Below the pieces are notes generated by a model. That model was not told the DNA's origin and did no database searches. It saw only the letters and a program-made list of their open reading frames with translations. Positions 1 to 5,794 of a stretch of DNA of 12,051 bases are shown here, piece by piece. The stretch covers positions 1 through 12,051 of the forward strand of contig JANYBI010000631.1 of NCBI GenBank assembly GCA_025360875.1. Reading direction: 5' to 3'. Each line of letters opens with the position of its first letter. Within the stretch, counting starts at the first letter, position 1. The position numbers and the translations under genes are program-made. The DNA comes from Lentisphaerota bacterium (lineage in GTDB: Bacteria; Verrucomicrobiota; Lentisphaeria; Victivallales; GWF2-50-93).

Positions 1-1
1 C

Positions 2-322
2 CTCCGCCTGGAACTGGCGGCAGTCGATGATGCCCGTAAAACGCTTGATGAGGCGAAAAAAGACAACAAGCTCCCATCGGGCACGGCGAACACCTTGCGT
101 CATGCAATTGGCGCATCAGCCTCCGCACCGGGATCGAAAGAGGCTGGGGAACTCGTCGGAAAAGTCAAAGCGATACTCAATCCTGCCGACAATTTCGGAG
201 GGCGCATGTCATTCCGCAAACTTGCGCCGTTCGCTCTAATCATTGTCGTGGTCTTCTTGACTCTTTACATCAGGGACAGGCGCAGGGGCGGATACAAGGT
301 TGAGAAGATCGCTTCGGCCTGA
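2..322 (+). CDS. C-terminal part of a membrane protein (possible MFS-type transporter)
   Basis: The frame is open from the first codon of the window to a TGA at 320-322, so this is the 3' end of a gene that starts outside. The visible 106 residues begin with a charged, helix-prone stretch (residues 1-60) rich in Ala, Lys, Asp and Glu. One hydrophobic segment follows (about 72-90, core PFALIIVVVFLTLYI), and then a strongly basic end (RDRRRGGYKVEKI). By the positive-inside rule that tail should be cytoplasmic. A final transmembrane helix followed by an R-rich, RGGY-containing tail fits the end of a major facilitator or similar sugar/nucleoside transporter, but no family signature is visible, so this identity is a guess. 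The internal ATGs in this frame (such as the one at 95) are not needed as starts. A strong hairpin follows at 342-365. Confidence 0.55.
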   Translation, partial: LRLELAAVDDARKTLDEAKKDNKLPSGTANTLRHAIGASASAPGSKEAGELVGKVKAILNPADNFGGRMSFRKLAPFALIIVVVFLTLYIRDRRRGGYKVEKIASA

Positions 323-341
323 GAGGCAAACCGGATTATCT

Positions 342-365
342 TGAGGCAATTTCAAAATTGCCTCA
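342..365 (+). terminator. Perfect 11-bp hairpin after the membrane-protein gene, possible terminator
   Basis: Arms tgaggcaattt (342-352) and aaattgcctca (355-365) are perfectly complementary, with two unpaired bases between them (in practice a four-base loop). It begins 20 bases after the stop of the upstream gene. There is no long T tract after it on either strand, so termination is plausible but not certain. It could serve the convergent yaiI transcript as well. Confidence 0.5.
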
Positions 366-367
366 TT

Positions 368-499
368 AGAGCTGATTTCAAAGTTGGAGTGCTCTGCTTT
401 AGCGTGTGTATTCTGTTGAATGCAAAGACACACTAAAGTTGTGAACTCCAACAGGCTTGTTTCCGCAACTACCGTTTTCGTATTTTTGAAATCAGCTCT
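368..499. repeat. 15-bp inverted repeat that includes the end of the yaiI-like gene
   Basis: Arm agagctgatttcaaa (368-382) is the exact reverse complement of tttgaaatcagctct (485-499). The right arm covers the stop codon (492-494) and the last two codons of the minus-strand yaiI-like gene, and the left arm lies about 100 bases downstream of that stop. The left arm directly abuts the GGAG-headed repeat at 383. The two arms could pair in the yaiI mRNA, placing its stop codon in a stem. Confidence 0.7.
383..452. repeat. Convergent pair of GGAG-headed palindromic repeats (BIME-like)
   Basis: Copy 1 (383-407, + strand) and copy 2 (452-428, - strand) face each other across a 20-base spacer. Their 25-base sequences match at 20 positions when compared in the same orientation. 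Both start with gttggag. Copy 2 then forms a small hairpin read on the minus strand, with arms cac and gtg around ac-TTTA-gt and one bulged a. In copy 1 only the inner gc-TTTA-gc remains paired. A third copy sits at 9458-9482. The GGAG head followed by a palindrome is reminiscent of REP elements. No RAYT transposase gene is present in the window. Confidence 0.6.
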
Positions 500-947
500 T
501 CTTGTGATGTTTAGTCAGAAACTTGTCCAGCGTATTGGCGAAATTTTGGACGTTCTTTCCGCTGAAGGCTGGCGGACCGCCCATGATCTCACCCTCTTGC
601 CGGAGCTCTTTCATCAGATCCCTCATCGCCAGACGATGCTTTATGTTCGTCTTCGTGTAAAGTTCCCCTCGCGGATCAATTGCGGTTGCTCCCTTGTCTA
701 TGGCACGCGAAGCAAGAGGGATGTCTGCCGTGATCACCAGATCACCCTCGCGGACAATCTCGACAATCTTGTCATCCGCGACATCAGGGCCTTCCGTGAC
801 CATGATCCTTGAAATGAGTTCGGAATGCGGATATTTCACACGTTTATTGGAAACAAGCGTCAATGATATGCGCAATCGGCTTACAGCCCTGAAGACAATT
901 TCATGTATGTCTTTCGGAAAAGCGTCAGCATCCACTAGTATCTGCAT
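492..947 (-). CDS. YaiI/YqxD family protein (UPF0178, DUF188), PIN-like fold
   Basis: The 151-residue product has the full family layout. It starts with ILVDADAFPK (residues 3-12), with acidic Asp6 and Asp8 as expected for a PIN-like metal site. GDLVITADIPLA follows (68-79, Asp75), then DPRGELYT plus NI plus LAMRDL (91-111) and the GGPPAF signature (123-128). Length is normal for the family. The cellular role of YaiI/YqxD proteins is not established; a PIN-like nuclease role is inferred from the fold alone. The ATG at 947-945 is preceded by an AGGTGA Shine-Dalgarno sequence about five bases away. The gene is transcribed divergently from the oxidoreductase across a 165-base gap. Its last codons and stop lie inside a 15-bp inverted repeat (485-499), an odd arrangement described separately. 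I am confident of the family and not of any function. Confidence 0.93.
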   Translation of the reverse strand: MQILVDADAFPKDIHEIVFRAVSRLRISLTLVSNKRVKYPHSELISRIMVTEGPDVADDKIVEIVREGDLVITADIPLASRAIDKGATAIDPRGELYTKTNIKHRLAMRDLMKELRQEGEIMGGPPAFSGKNVQNFANTLDKFLTKHHKKS

Positions 948-1048
948 TTTTCACCTTTGTCACTATTTTTGAACAGGAAGAAAATACATCTCGAATTAAT
1001 ATTTATCCAGACTGATCATATTTCCGCCTTTTGTCATCTAAAACTCCT

Positions 1049-1077
1049 TTGAAAAGCTTCAAATCACGTTAGATTAT
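1049..1077 (+). promoter_or_regulatory. Candidate sigma-70 promoter for the oxidoreductase gene
   Basis: TTGAAA (1049-1054, five of six consensus) is followed after 17 bases by GATTAT (1072-1077, four of six). The -35 overlaps a palindrome, tttgaa-aagc-ttcaaa (1048-1063), which could be an operator. This leaves a leader of about 30 bases before the ATG. The rest of the 948-1112 gap shows nothing else recognisable except the ribosome binding site. Confidence 0.4.
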
Positions 1078-1112
1078 CCGTTTACCAAATCAAACTTAAG
1101 GAGGATCATATA

Positions 1113-2207
1113 ATGGCTAAGAAAATAAATCCCGCGACCAAATCAGAAAAGAAGAAACTTCGCGTGGCCTGTATCGGCGCCGGCGGCATCGCCGGAGCGC
1201 ACCTTACCGAATTCGCCAAGATGGACGACGTCCAGATTGTCGGTCTTGCCGATCCTGTCATGGATTCCATGTTGAAAAAGGCCGAGCAGTTCAAGATTCC
1301 CGTTGAGAACTGTTTCACGGATTACAGGAAGATGCTCGCAATTCTCAAACCGGACGCTGTCAGTGTCTGCTCGCCTAATGGCGCACATGAGGAGAACACA
1401 ATCGCCGCCCTCGAGGCCGGAGCACATGTGATTGTTGAAAAACCTATGGCGATGAATGCAAAGCAGTCCCAGAAAATGATTGATATCGCAAAACGCTTCA
1501 AACGTAAGCTGGTCATCGGATTCCAGTACCGCTATGACGGACGCAGCGCATTCCTGCGCGACGCTGTAAAAGACGGAACCTTCGGCGATATCCTATATGG
1601 AAGGGTACAGGCGCTCCGCCGCCGCGGAATTCCGAACTGGGGAGTTTTCGGACGCAAGGATCTGCAGGGTGGCGGCCCCATGATAGACATTGGCGTGCAT
1701 TGCCTTGAAATGTGCCATTTCGTAATGGGATCCCCGAAACCTGTAGCGGCCTTCGGCAACTGTTTCACCTATATGGGCAACAAGCCCAGCACTACCAAAA
1801 GCTGCTGGCCTAACTGGGACTGGAAAAATTATACGGTAGAAGATCTCGCCGTAGGAATGATCCGCTTCGAAAATGGCGCGATGCTCAATATCGAGGCCTC
1901 TTTCGCGGCGCATATCGAAAAGGACATATGGAACTTCAGTCTCATGGGCACGAAGGCCGGCGGACAGTGGGATCCTGCGATGATCTACACGGACCAGAAC
2001 AACCACATGGTCAATATCCATCCCACATATATTCCTGACAATGGATGGGGCGGAATCTGGGTCTCCAAGATGCGCAATTTCGTTGAGCATTGCCTCTATG
2101 ACAAGCCGACGCTCTCGCCTGCCGAAGATGGACTGATGGTCCAGAAAATGCTCGATGCCATCTATGAATCTGCGGCAAACGGCGGAAAAGAAGTGGCTAT
2201 AAAGTAA
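1113..2207 (+). CDS. Gfo/Idh/MocA family NAD(P)-dependent oxidoreductase
   Basis: The 364-residue protein is of normal length for the family. After a Lys-rich lead of about 15 residues comes a Rossmann fold with the nucleotide-binding loop GAGGIAGAH (22-30). Next are a beta-2 acidic/small residue region at LADP (45-48) and the family hallmark EKPMAMN (109-115), whose Lys110 is the usual catalytic-site lysine. In the C-terminal domain GGGPMIDIGVHCLE (186-199) supplies the conserved Asp192 and His196 pair. Such enzymes oxidise or reduce sugars, inositols or related polyols in the cytoplasm; the substrate cannot be read from the sequence. It has no signal peptide or Tat motif, unlike many secreted paralogues in PVC bacteria. 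A near-perfect Shine-Dalgarno (AAGGAGG, 1098-1104) lies eight bases before the ATG and fixes the start. It appears to be monocistronic, with its own promoter and terminator. Confidence 0.95.
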   Translation: MAKKINPATKSEKKKLRVACIGAGGIAGAHLTEFAKMDDVQIVGLADPVMDSMLKKAEQFKIPVENCFTDYRKMLAILKPDAVSVCSPNGAHEENTIAALEAGAHVIVEKPMAMNAKQSQKMIDIAKRFKRKLVIGFQYRYDGRSAFLRDAVKDGTFGDILYGRVQALRRRGIPNWGVFGRKDLQGGGPMIDIGVHCLEMCHFVMGSPKPVAAFGNCFTYMGNKPSTTKSCWPNWDWKNYTVEDLAVGMIRFENGAMLNIEASFAAHIEKDIWNFSLMGTKAGGQWDPAMIYTDQNNHMVNIHPTYIPDNGWGGIWVSKMRNFVEHCLYDKPTLSPAEDGLMVQKMLDAIYESAANGGKEVAIK

Positions 2208-2210
2208 AAT

Positions 2211-2244
2211 TTTCCCTGGTCTGCAAACAGGCCAGAAATTTTCC
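2211..2244 (+). terminator. Hairpin terminator after the oxidoreductase gene
   Basis: Arms ctggtctg (2216-2223) and caggccag (2228-2235) pair over eight bases, including one G-U, around a caaa loop. The stem is followed by aaattttcctttat. It starts nine bases after the stop codon. The flanking A/T runs could extend the stem. This is a good intrinsic terminator candidate. The remaining gap (2245-2382) contains only the promoter listed next and a ribosome binding site. Confidence 0.65.
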
Positions 2245-2305
2245 TTTATAATTTTAAGAGAGCTACATGCAATGTCGAAATCCGGACTTGTTTCAGTTTT
2301 CGCGC

Positions 2306-2333
2306 TTGAAGATTGCTCTTAAATGAATATATT
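2306..2333 (+). promoter_or_regulatory. Candidate sigma-70 promoter for the nfeD-flotillin-thioredoxin block
   Basis: TTGAAG (2306-2311) and TATATT (2328-2333, five of six consensus) are separated by 16 bases, giving a leader of about 40 bases before the ATG at 2383. The AAGGGGG ribosome binding site is at 2372-2378. This is read from sequence only. Confidence 0.4.
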
Positions 2334-2382
2334 TTGAGTTCATATTATTGACTCTTGAATCTTGCTTTCTTAAGGGGGCATT

Positions 2383-2964
2383 ATGGATGCTTTTTGGGAT
2401 GGTCTTTCCGGCGATATGAAGTTTTACTGGGCGCTTGCCATATTCGGTTCACTCATCTTCGTCATCCAGCTTGTCATGGCTGTACTCGGCTTTGGCGCCG
2501 GACATGACGTGGATGCCTCAGGGGGAACGGTAGGCGGGCACGACATCGCAACCGGACACGACACCGGATTTTCAATATTCAAACTCTTCTCAGTGCAGTC
2601 CGTATTCGCATTCATCACGTTTTTCGGATGGGGCGGAGTCATATGGGGCAAAAACGGACTTGGAGGTTTCTTTGCCGCACTTGCATGCGGACTTTTCATG
2701 ATGGTTGCTACTTCTCTCCTTTTATACTACCTGATGAAACTGCAGCAGAGTGGAAATATCAATCCATGCGACTATATCGGACAGACAGGAACTGTCTATA
2801 TGAATATCGCCTCCGGCAGGGTTGAACAAGGCAAGGTTACAGTTAATATTCAAGGCTGTTCCAGGGAGATCACCGCTGTTGCAGATGAAAACCTTCCCAC
2901 CGGCACCTCGGTATCCGTTGTACAGCAAGTCGATGGACGCCGCTTTCTCGTCAAGAAAATTTGA
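2383..2964 (+). CDS. NfeD-like (YqiJ-type) membrane protein with OB-fold domain
   Basis: This 193-residue protein has three likely transmembrane helices (about 15-37, 66-85 and 94-118). A soluble C-terminal domain of about 65 residues (129-193) begins CDYIGQTGTV and ends DGRRFLVKKI. The IGQxGxV start and short beta-rich pattern match the OB-fold of NfeD/YuaF/YqiJ proteins, which are known to pair with flotillins. The loop between helices 1 and 2 carries three GHD motifs (residues 40-42, 52-54 and 58-60) in a Gly-rich setting. This loop is probably extracytoplasmic or membrane-proximal and may bind metal, which is speculation. The start is supported by AAGGGGG at 2372-2378. The flotillin-like gene begins 66 bases downstream on the same strand, the same order as E. 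coli yqiJ-yqiK, so a role in assembling or stabilising a flotillin membrane domain is the natural inference. Confidence 0.85.
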   Translation: MDAFWDGLSGDMKFYWALAIFGSLIFVIQLVMAVLGFGAGHDVDASGGTVGGHDIATGHDTGFSIFKLFSVQSVFAFITFFGWGGVIWGKNGLGGFFAALACGLFMMVATSLLLYYLMKLQQSGNINPCDYIGQTGTVYMNIASGRVEQGKVTVNIQGCSREITAVADENLPTGTSVSVVQQVDGRRFLVKKI

Positions 2965-2965
2965 A

Positions 2966-2988
2966 GTAGCACAAGCCTCTGGCTTGCG
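2966..2988 (+). repeat. GTAG-headed palindromic repeat between nfeD-like and flotillin-like genes
   Basis: GTAG (2966-2969) is followed immediately by arm cacaagcc (2970-2977), loop tct and arm ggcttgcg (2981-2988). Seven of eight positions pair, with one A-C mismatch. It starts one base after the nfeD-like stop codon. It has the same architecture as the elements at 5761-5782 and 5795-5860, with a different stem sequence. In RNA it would form a small hairpin between the two cistrons. Confidence 0.6.
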
Positions 2989-2998
2989 AGTTCCCTAG

Positions 2999-3004
2999 TA
3001 TAAT
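2999..3004 (+). promoter_or_regulatory. Consensus -10 box TATAAT upstream of the flotillin-like gene
   Basis: A perfect TATAAT lies 26 bases before the flotillin ATG, just after the palindromic repeat. No recognisable -35 sits 16-18 bases upstream, because that place is occupied by the repeat hairpin, and there is no extended TGN. A secondary internal promoter is possible but weakly supported. Confidence 0.25.
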
Positions 3005-3030
3005 TTTTAAATTAGAATAAGGAGTCTGTT

Positions 3031-4614
3031 ATGGGTCCAACGATTGCATTAATTCTGGCTATTATCGTCGCTTTTTTCGTCATTGTCATGATCTTTGCGA
3101 GCAGGTTCAAGAAATGCCCGTCCGACAGGATAATGGTCATTTACGGTAAGACATTCGGTAAGGGATCATCCATCTGCATACACGGAGGTGCGAGCTTCGT
3201 CATTCCGGTAATACAGGACTACGCCTTCCTTTCGCTGCGCCCCCTGCAGATTGAAGTCAATCTGGGCAACGCACTCTGCAAGCAGAACATCCGAATCAAT
3301 GTGCCGTCGGTGTTCACCGTCGGAATAAGTACTGATCCGTTGATCATGAACAACGCCGCCAACCGCCTTCTCGGACTCACTCCCGACTCCATAACCACCC
3401 TCGCCAAGGATATAATTTTCGGACAGCTCCGCCTAGTCATCGCTTCGATGACGATCGAGGAGATCAACGCCGACCGTGAAACCTTCCTGAAGAATGTCGA
3501 AAAGAACGTTGCAGATGAATTGAACAAGGTTGGTCTCGAACTCCTGAACGTCAATATCACCGATATCACCGATGAAAGCAAATATATTGAAGCCATAGGC
3601 AAGAAAGCCGCTTCAGAAGCCATAAACAGAGCCAAGGTCGATGTCGCAGAACAGGAGAAACTCGGTTCCATCGGTGAAGCCGAAGCGAAGAAGGTGCAGA
3701 TAGTGTCCGTCGCCAAGGCCGATGCCGATGCATTGGCTGGCGAAGCCGACATCAGAAGGCAGCAGCGAATCCTCATCTCCAAGGCTGAATCCGAAGCCCA
3801 GGCAGGTGAAGCAGAGAACAAGAAGAATCAGCGCATATCCGTCGCGAAAGCCGATGCCGACGCACAGTCAGGTGAAGCAAACGCCGCCAAGGACCGCCGT
3901 ATCGCCATCAAACAGGCGGAATCCGAAGCTGTGAACGGTGAAAATCTATCTTCAATCGAAATCGCAAAATCGAACGCAATCCGCGCCGAACAGGAAGCCG
4001 AAGCCTTCAGGAAGGCTGAATCCGCAAAACGCATAGCCGATGCGCAGATTGAAAAGGCAAACTTCGATGCCGAAAAACTCGCCCAGATCTCCCGCGCCGA
4101 CATGGAACGCCAGAAGCAGATAGCTGAAGTAGTTGTTCCTGCTGAAATTTCCAAACAGCAGATTGAAATATCCGCTGAAGCCGAAGCTGAAAAATCCCGT
4201 CGTGAAGCCAGAGGTCAGGCAGATGCGATATTCGCAAAACTCCAGGCCGAAGGCCGAGGCAACTACGAAATCCTCAAGGCCAAGGCCTCAGGTTTCCAGG
4301 AAATCATCAAATCCTGCAACAATGATCCTGATGCCGCAGCCAAGATGCTGCTTATTGAAAAACTCGAATCCATCGTCAGCCTACAGACCGAAGCCATCAA
4401 GAACATCAAGATCGACAAGGTCACGGTATGGGAAGGCGGACAGAATGTCAATGGAAAAACCTCTACTGCCAATTTCCTCAGCGGCATGATGCAGAGCCTC
4501 CCTCCTATTCATGATGTAGCAAGCATGGCTGGGATAGATCTGCCGGGATACCTCGGGAAGGTCAAATATGACAATGAATCCCAGACTCAGGCTCCTGAAT
4601 CCAAAAAGAAATAA
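3031..4614 (+). CDS. Flotillin / YqiK-type SPFH-domain membrane protein
   Basis: The 527-residue protein has one N-terminal membrane anchor (about 4-24). An SPFH/band-7 region follows (about 28-200: SDRIMVIYGK, then FVIPVIQ, then LEVNITDIT-like LELLNVNITDIT at 169-180). A long Ala/Glu/Lys/Asp-rich coiled coil spans about 195-420, with a less charged tail to 527. Flotillins of this kind oligomerise at the cytoplasmic face of the inner membrane and organise microdomains. Within the coiled coil, four units repeat with an exact 22-residue period (cores at 226, 248, 270 and 292; for example SVAKADADALAGEA), and a weaker fifth starts at 204. AAGGAG at 3019-3024 is six bases before the ATG. The NfeD-like partner lies directly upstream and a secreted thioredoxin directly downstream, so co-transcription is likely. 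The family assignment is firm. Whether it is nearer FloT or YqiK would need a tree. Confidence 0.93.
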   Translation: MGPTIALILAIIVAFFVIVMIFASRFKKCPSDRIMVIYGKTFGKGSSICIHGGASFVIPVIQDYAFLSLRPLQIEVNLGNALCKQNIRINVPSVFTVGISTDPLIMNNAANRLLGLTPDSITTLAKDIIFGQLRLVIASMTIEEINADRETFLKNVEKNVADELNKVGLELLNVNITDITDESKYIEAIGKKAASEAINRAKVDVAEQEKLGSIGEAEAKKVQIVSVAKADADALAGEADIRRQQRILISKAESEAQAGEAENKKNQRISVAKADADAQSGEANAAKDRRIAIKQAESEAVNGENLSSIEIAKSNAIRAEQEAEAFRKAESAKRIADAQIEKANFDAEKLAQISRADMERQKQIAEVVVPAEISKQQIEISAEAEAEKSRREARGQADAIFAKLQAEGRGNYEILKAKASGFQEIIKSCNNDPDAAAKMLLIEKLESIVSLQTEAIKNIKIDKVTVWEGGQNVNGKTSTANFLSGMMQSLPPIHDVASMAGIDLPGYLGKVKYDNESQTQAPESKKK

Positions 4615-4623
4615 GGGGCTCCA

Positions 4624-5211
4624 ATGAAAAAACTGTCTCTTCTGATGGTTGTTATCACTCTTTGCATATCCACTTTGTGGGTTATCTCAACTTCCGCTCA
4701 GAAGGAAGAGCAACATCCTTCCCTCGGAAAGGATGCTCCCGCATTCAAGTTGGATCTTCTCGACGGTGGAAATTTTGATCTGTCGGCAGTGAAAGGCAAG
4801 AAAATAATTGTCCTTGATTTCTGGGCGACATGGTGTCCTCCTTGCAGGAAAGCACTTCCCATACTGGCGGAAGTGACGGCATCATATGCTGACAAGGATG
4901 TCGTCTTCTACGCCGTAAACCTCCAGGAGGAAAAAGACAAGATCACTGATTTCCTCGCGAAGGAGAAAATCAAATGTCTTGTTGCACTGGACAAGGATGC
5001 GACAGTCGCGAAACTCTACAATGTAGATGGAATTCCACAGAGCGTAATCATCGGCAAGGATGGCGTAGTCCAAGTAGTGCATGTCGGCCTTCTCCCGGAT
5101 CTTAAGGAACAGCTCAAGAAGGAGCTGGATGATCTTGTCGCAGGGAAGTCACTGATCGGCAAGGACGCCACCATCACCAAGAAGCCCGCGGAAGAGAAGA
5201 AGGAAAAGTAA
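4624..5211 (+). CDS. Secreted thioredoxin-like (TlpA/ResA-type) protein
   Basis: The 195-residue product starts with a typical signal peptide or membrane anchor (Lys2 and Lys3, hydrophobic 4-22, STSAQ at 22-26 as a likely cleavage region). The redox fold follows: GKDAPAFKLDLLDG (35-48), DFWATWCPPCRKALP (65-79) with active-site Cys71 and Cys74, and the cis-proline loop GIPQS (136-140). An additional Cys118 is present. A Lys/Glu-rich tail (residues 180-195) is unusual for the family. TlpA/ResA proteins act outside the cytoplasmic membrane as thiol-disulfide reductases, often for cytochrome c maturation, but no cytochrome gene is visible here. The start is nine bases after the flotillin stop, and its Shine-Dalgarno AAGGGG (4613-4618) overlaps that TAA, so translation is probably coupled. 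A role in the flotillin domain is inferred only from this linkage. Confidence 0.93.
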   Translation: MKKLSLLMVVITLCISTLWVISTSAQKEEQHPSLGKDAPAFKLDLLDGGNFDLSAVKGKKIIVLDFWATWCPPCRKALPILAEVTASYADKDVVFYAVNLQEEKDKITDFLAKEKIKCLVALDKDATVAKLYNVDGIPQSVIIGKDGVVQVVHVGLLPDLKEQLKKELDDLVAGKSLIGKDATITKKPAEEKKEK

Positions 5212-5235
5212 TTGCCTTGTTTGCAATCTTGATTC

Positions 5236-5309
5236 GTTCGTAGTCAAGCCATTATTAGCTGTGATTTTAAAACTAAGAAACACGCAAGAACTTCGGGTTA
5301 ACTACGAAC
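5236..5309. repeat. 9-bp perfect (15-bp imperfect) inverted repeat
   Basis: gttcgtagt (5236-5244) is the exact reverse complement of actacgaac (5301-5309). Continuing into the loop the similarity holds for 13 of 15 bases. It lies in the 142-base gap between the thioredoxin gene and the broken small membrane-protein gene. I see no other feature in that gap beyond a weak five-base hairpin (5211-5227) at the thioredoxin stop. Confidence 0.45.
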
Positions 5310-5353
5310 AAATAGATGCAAAACAGGATTGCTTTTTAACTGATTGTCTAAAA

Positions 5354-5700
5354 ATGTCCAAGTCATTCTTCAAAACAGCATGGGTCAGATATTCGATTTG
5401 GACTTTTCTGGGCTTGTTACTCGTTTTCTTTCTCATATGCTTTTTTTCAGCACTTTGACCTTCGACTTTGAAAGAGCTGTTCGAAGAAGCATAGAAATGA
5501 GCCATACTTATTACGCTTATGATATTGCCGAATATGTTACTGAAAATAAAACAGCCGATGTTCCCCTGGAAAAGGTTCATTTCTCACTTTCGATACAAGG
5601 CGATATCAAAGACAGCGCCAACAATTCTATCGAACAGAATTATTATGCTGAATCGGAATTTCTTCCGATTCTTAAGAAATATGGCAAAAACGAACTGTAA
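5354..5700 (+). pseudogene. Small membrane-anchored protein, reading frame broken at a T7 run
   Basis: From the ATG at 5354 the frame reads MSKSFFKTAWVRYSIW and a strong hydrophobic helix (LGLLLVFFLICFF). It then stops at the TGA at 5456-5458. The -1 frame from the seven Ts at 5441-5447 continues open to the TAA at 5698-5700, beginning FSTLTFDFERAVRRS and ending ILKKYGKNEL. Joined by one extra T the product is 115 residues: a positively charged N-terminus, one membrane helix, then a soluble domain of about 80 residues. That is a coherent bitopic protein, so I regard the two pieces as one gene. The cause may be a real mutation, an assembly error in the homopolymer, or frameshifting. No Shine-Dalgarno is evident upstream of this ATG, which lowers confidence. 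I recognise no family. It follows the thioredoxin gene in the same direction after 142 bases. Confidence 0.5.
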
Positions 5701-5760
5701 ATTCATTTATCCTTAAAAATTCTTCCTCATCTAAAGCTTCTTCGCCTCTGGAACTTGCTT

Positions 5761-5782
5761 GTAGCAGAGCAATTTATTGCTC
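5761..5782 (+). repeat. GTAG-headed palindromic repeat
   Basis: GTAG (5761-5764), then two bases (ca), then gagcaat (5767-5773), loop tt, attgctc (5776-5782). The seven-base stem is perfect. It has the same head and layout as 2966-2988 but an unrelated stem sequence. It lies 60 bases downstream of the small membrane-protein gene. Confidence 0.55.
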
Positions 5783-5794
5783 GTTCTTATCAAT

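Noticed and set aside
342..499. CRISPR array or transposon with terminal repeats
   Set aside because: There are no direct repeats with regular spacers, no target-site duplication and no transposase. The repeats are inverted and differ in kind.
420..812. 130-codon open frame on the plus strand
   Set aside because: It starts inside the inverted-repeat region and runs opposite the clearly coding YaiI-like gene.
1593..2090. 165-codon open frame on the minus strand
   Set aside because: It is the shadow of the well-supported oxidoreductase gene.
2991..3000. 10-base word ttccctagta shared with 9504-9513
   Set aside because: Many 10-base matches are expected by chance in 12 kb, and the flanks do not agree.
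3219..3821. 200-codon open frame on the minus strand
   Set aside because: It lies fully opposite the flotillin coiled-coil region. Its Ser/Ala-rich product is what the complement of GCC/GAA/AAG-rich codons gives, and it has no start signal of its own.
5440..5446. Programmed -1 frameshift site at the T run
   Set aside because: The in-frame heptamer is c-ttt-ttt, which breaks the X XXY YYZ rule at its first base, and no clear downstream stem was seen. A slippage or assembly explanation is simpler.
5344..5700. 118-codon frame starting at a TTG as an alternative intact small gene
   Set aside because: Its first 33 codons lack the anchor-like character seen in the other frame over the same bases, so a frameshifted single gene is the better reading. 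The alternative cannot be fully excluded.
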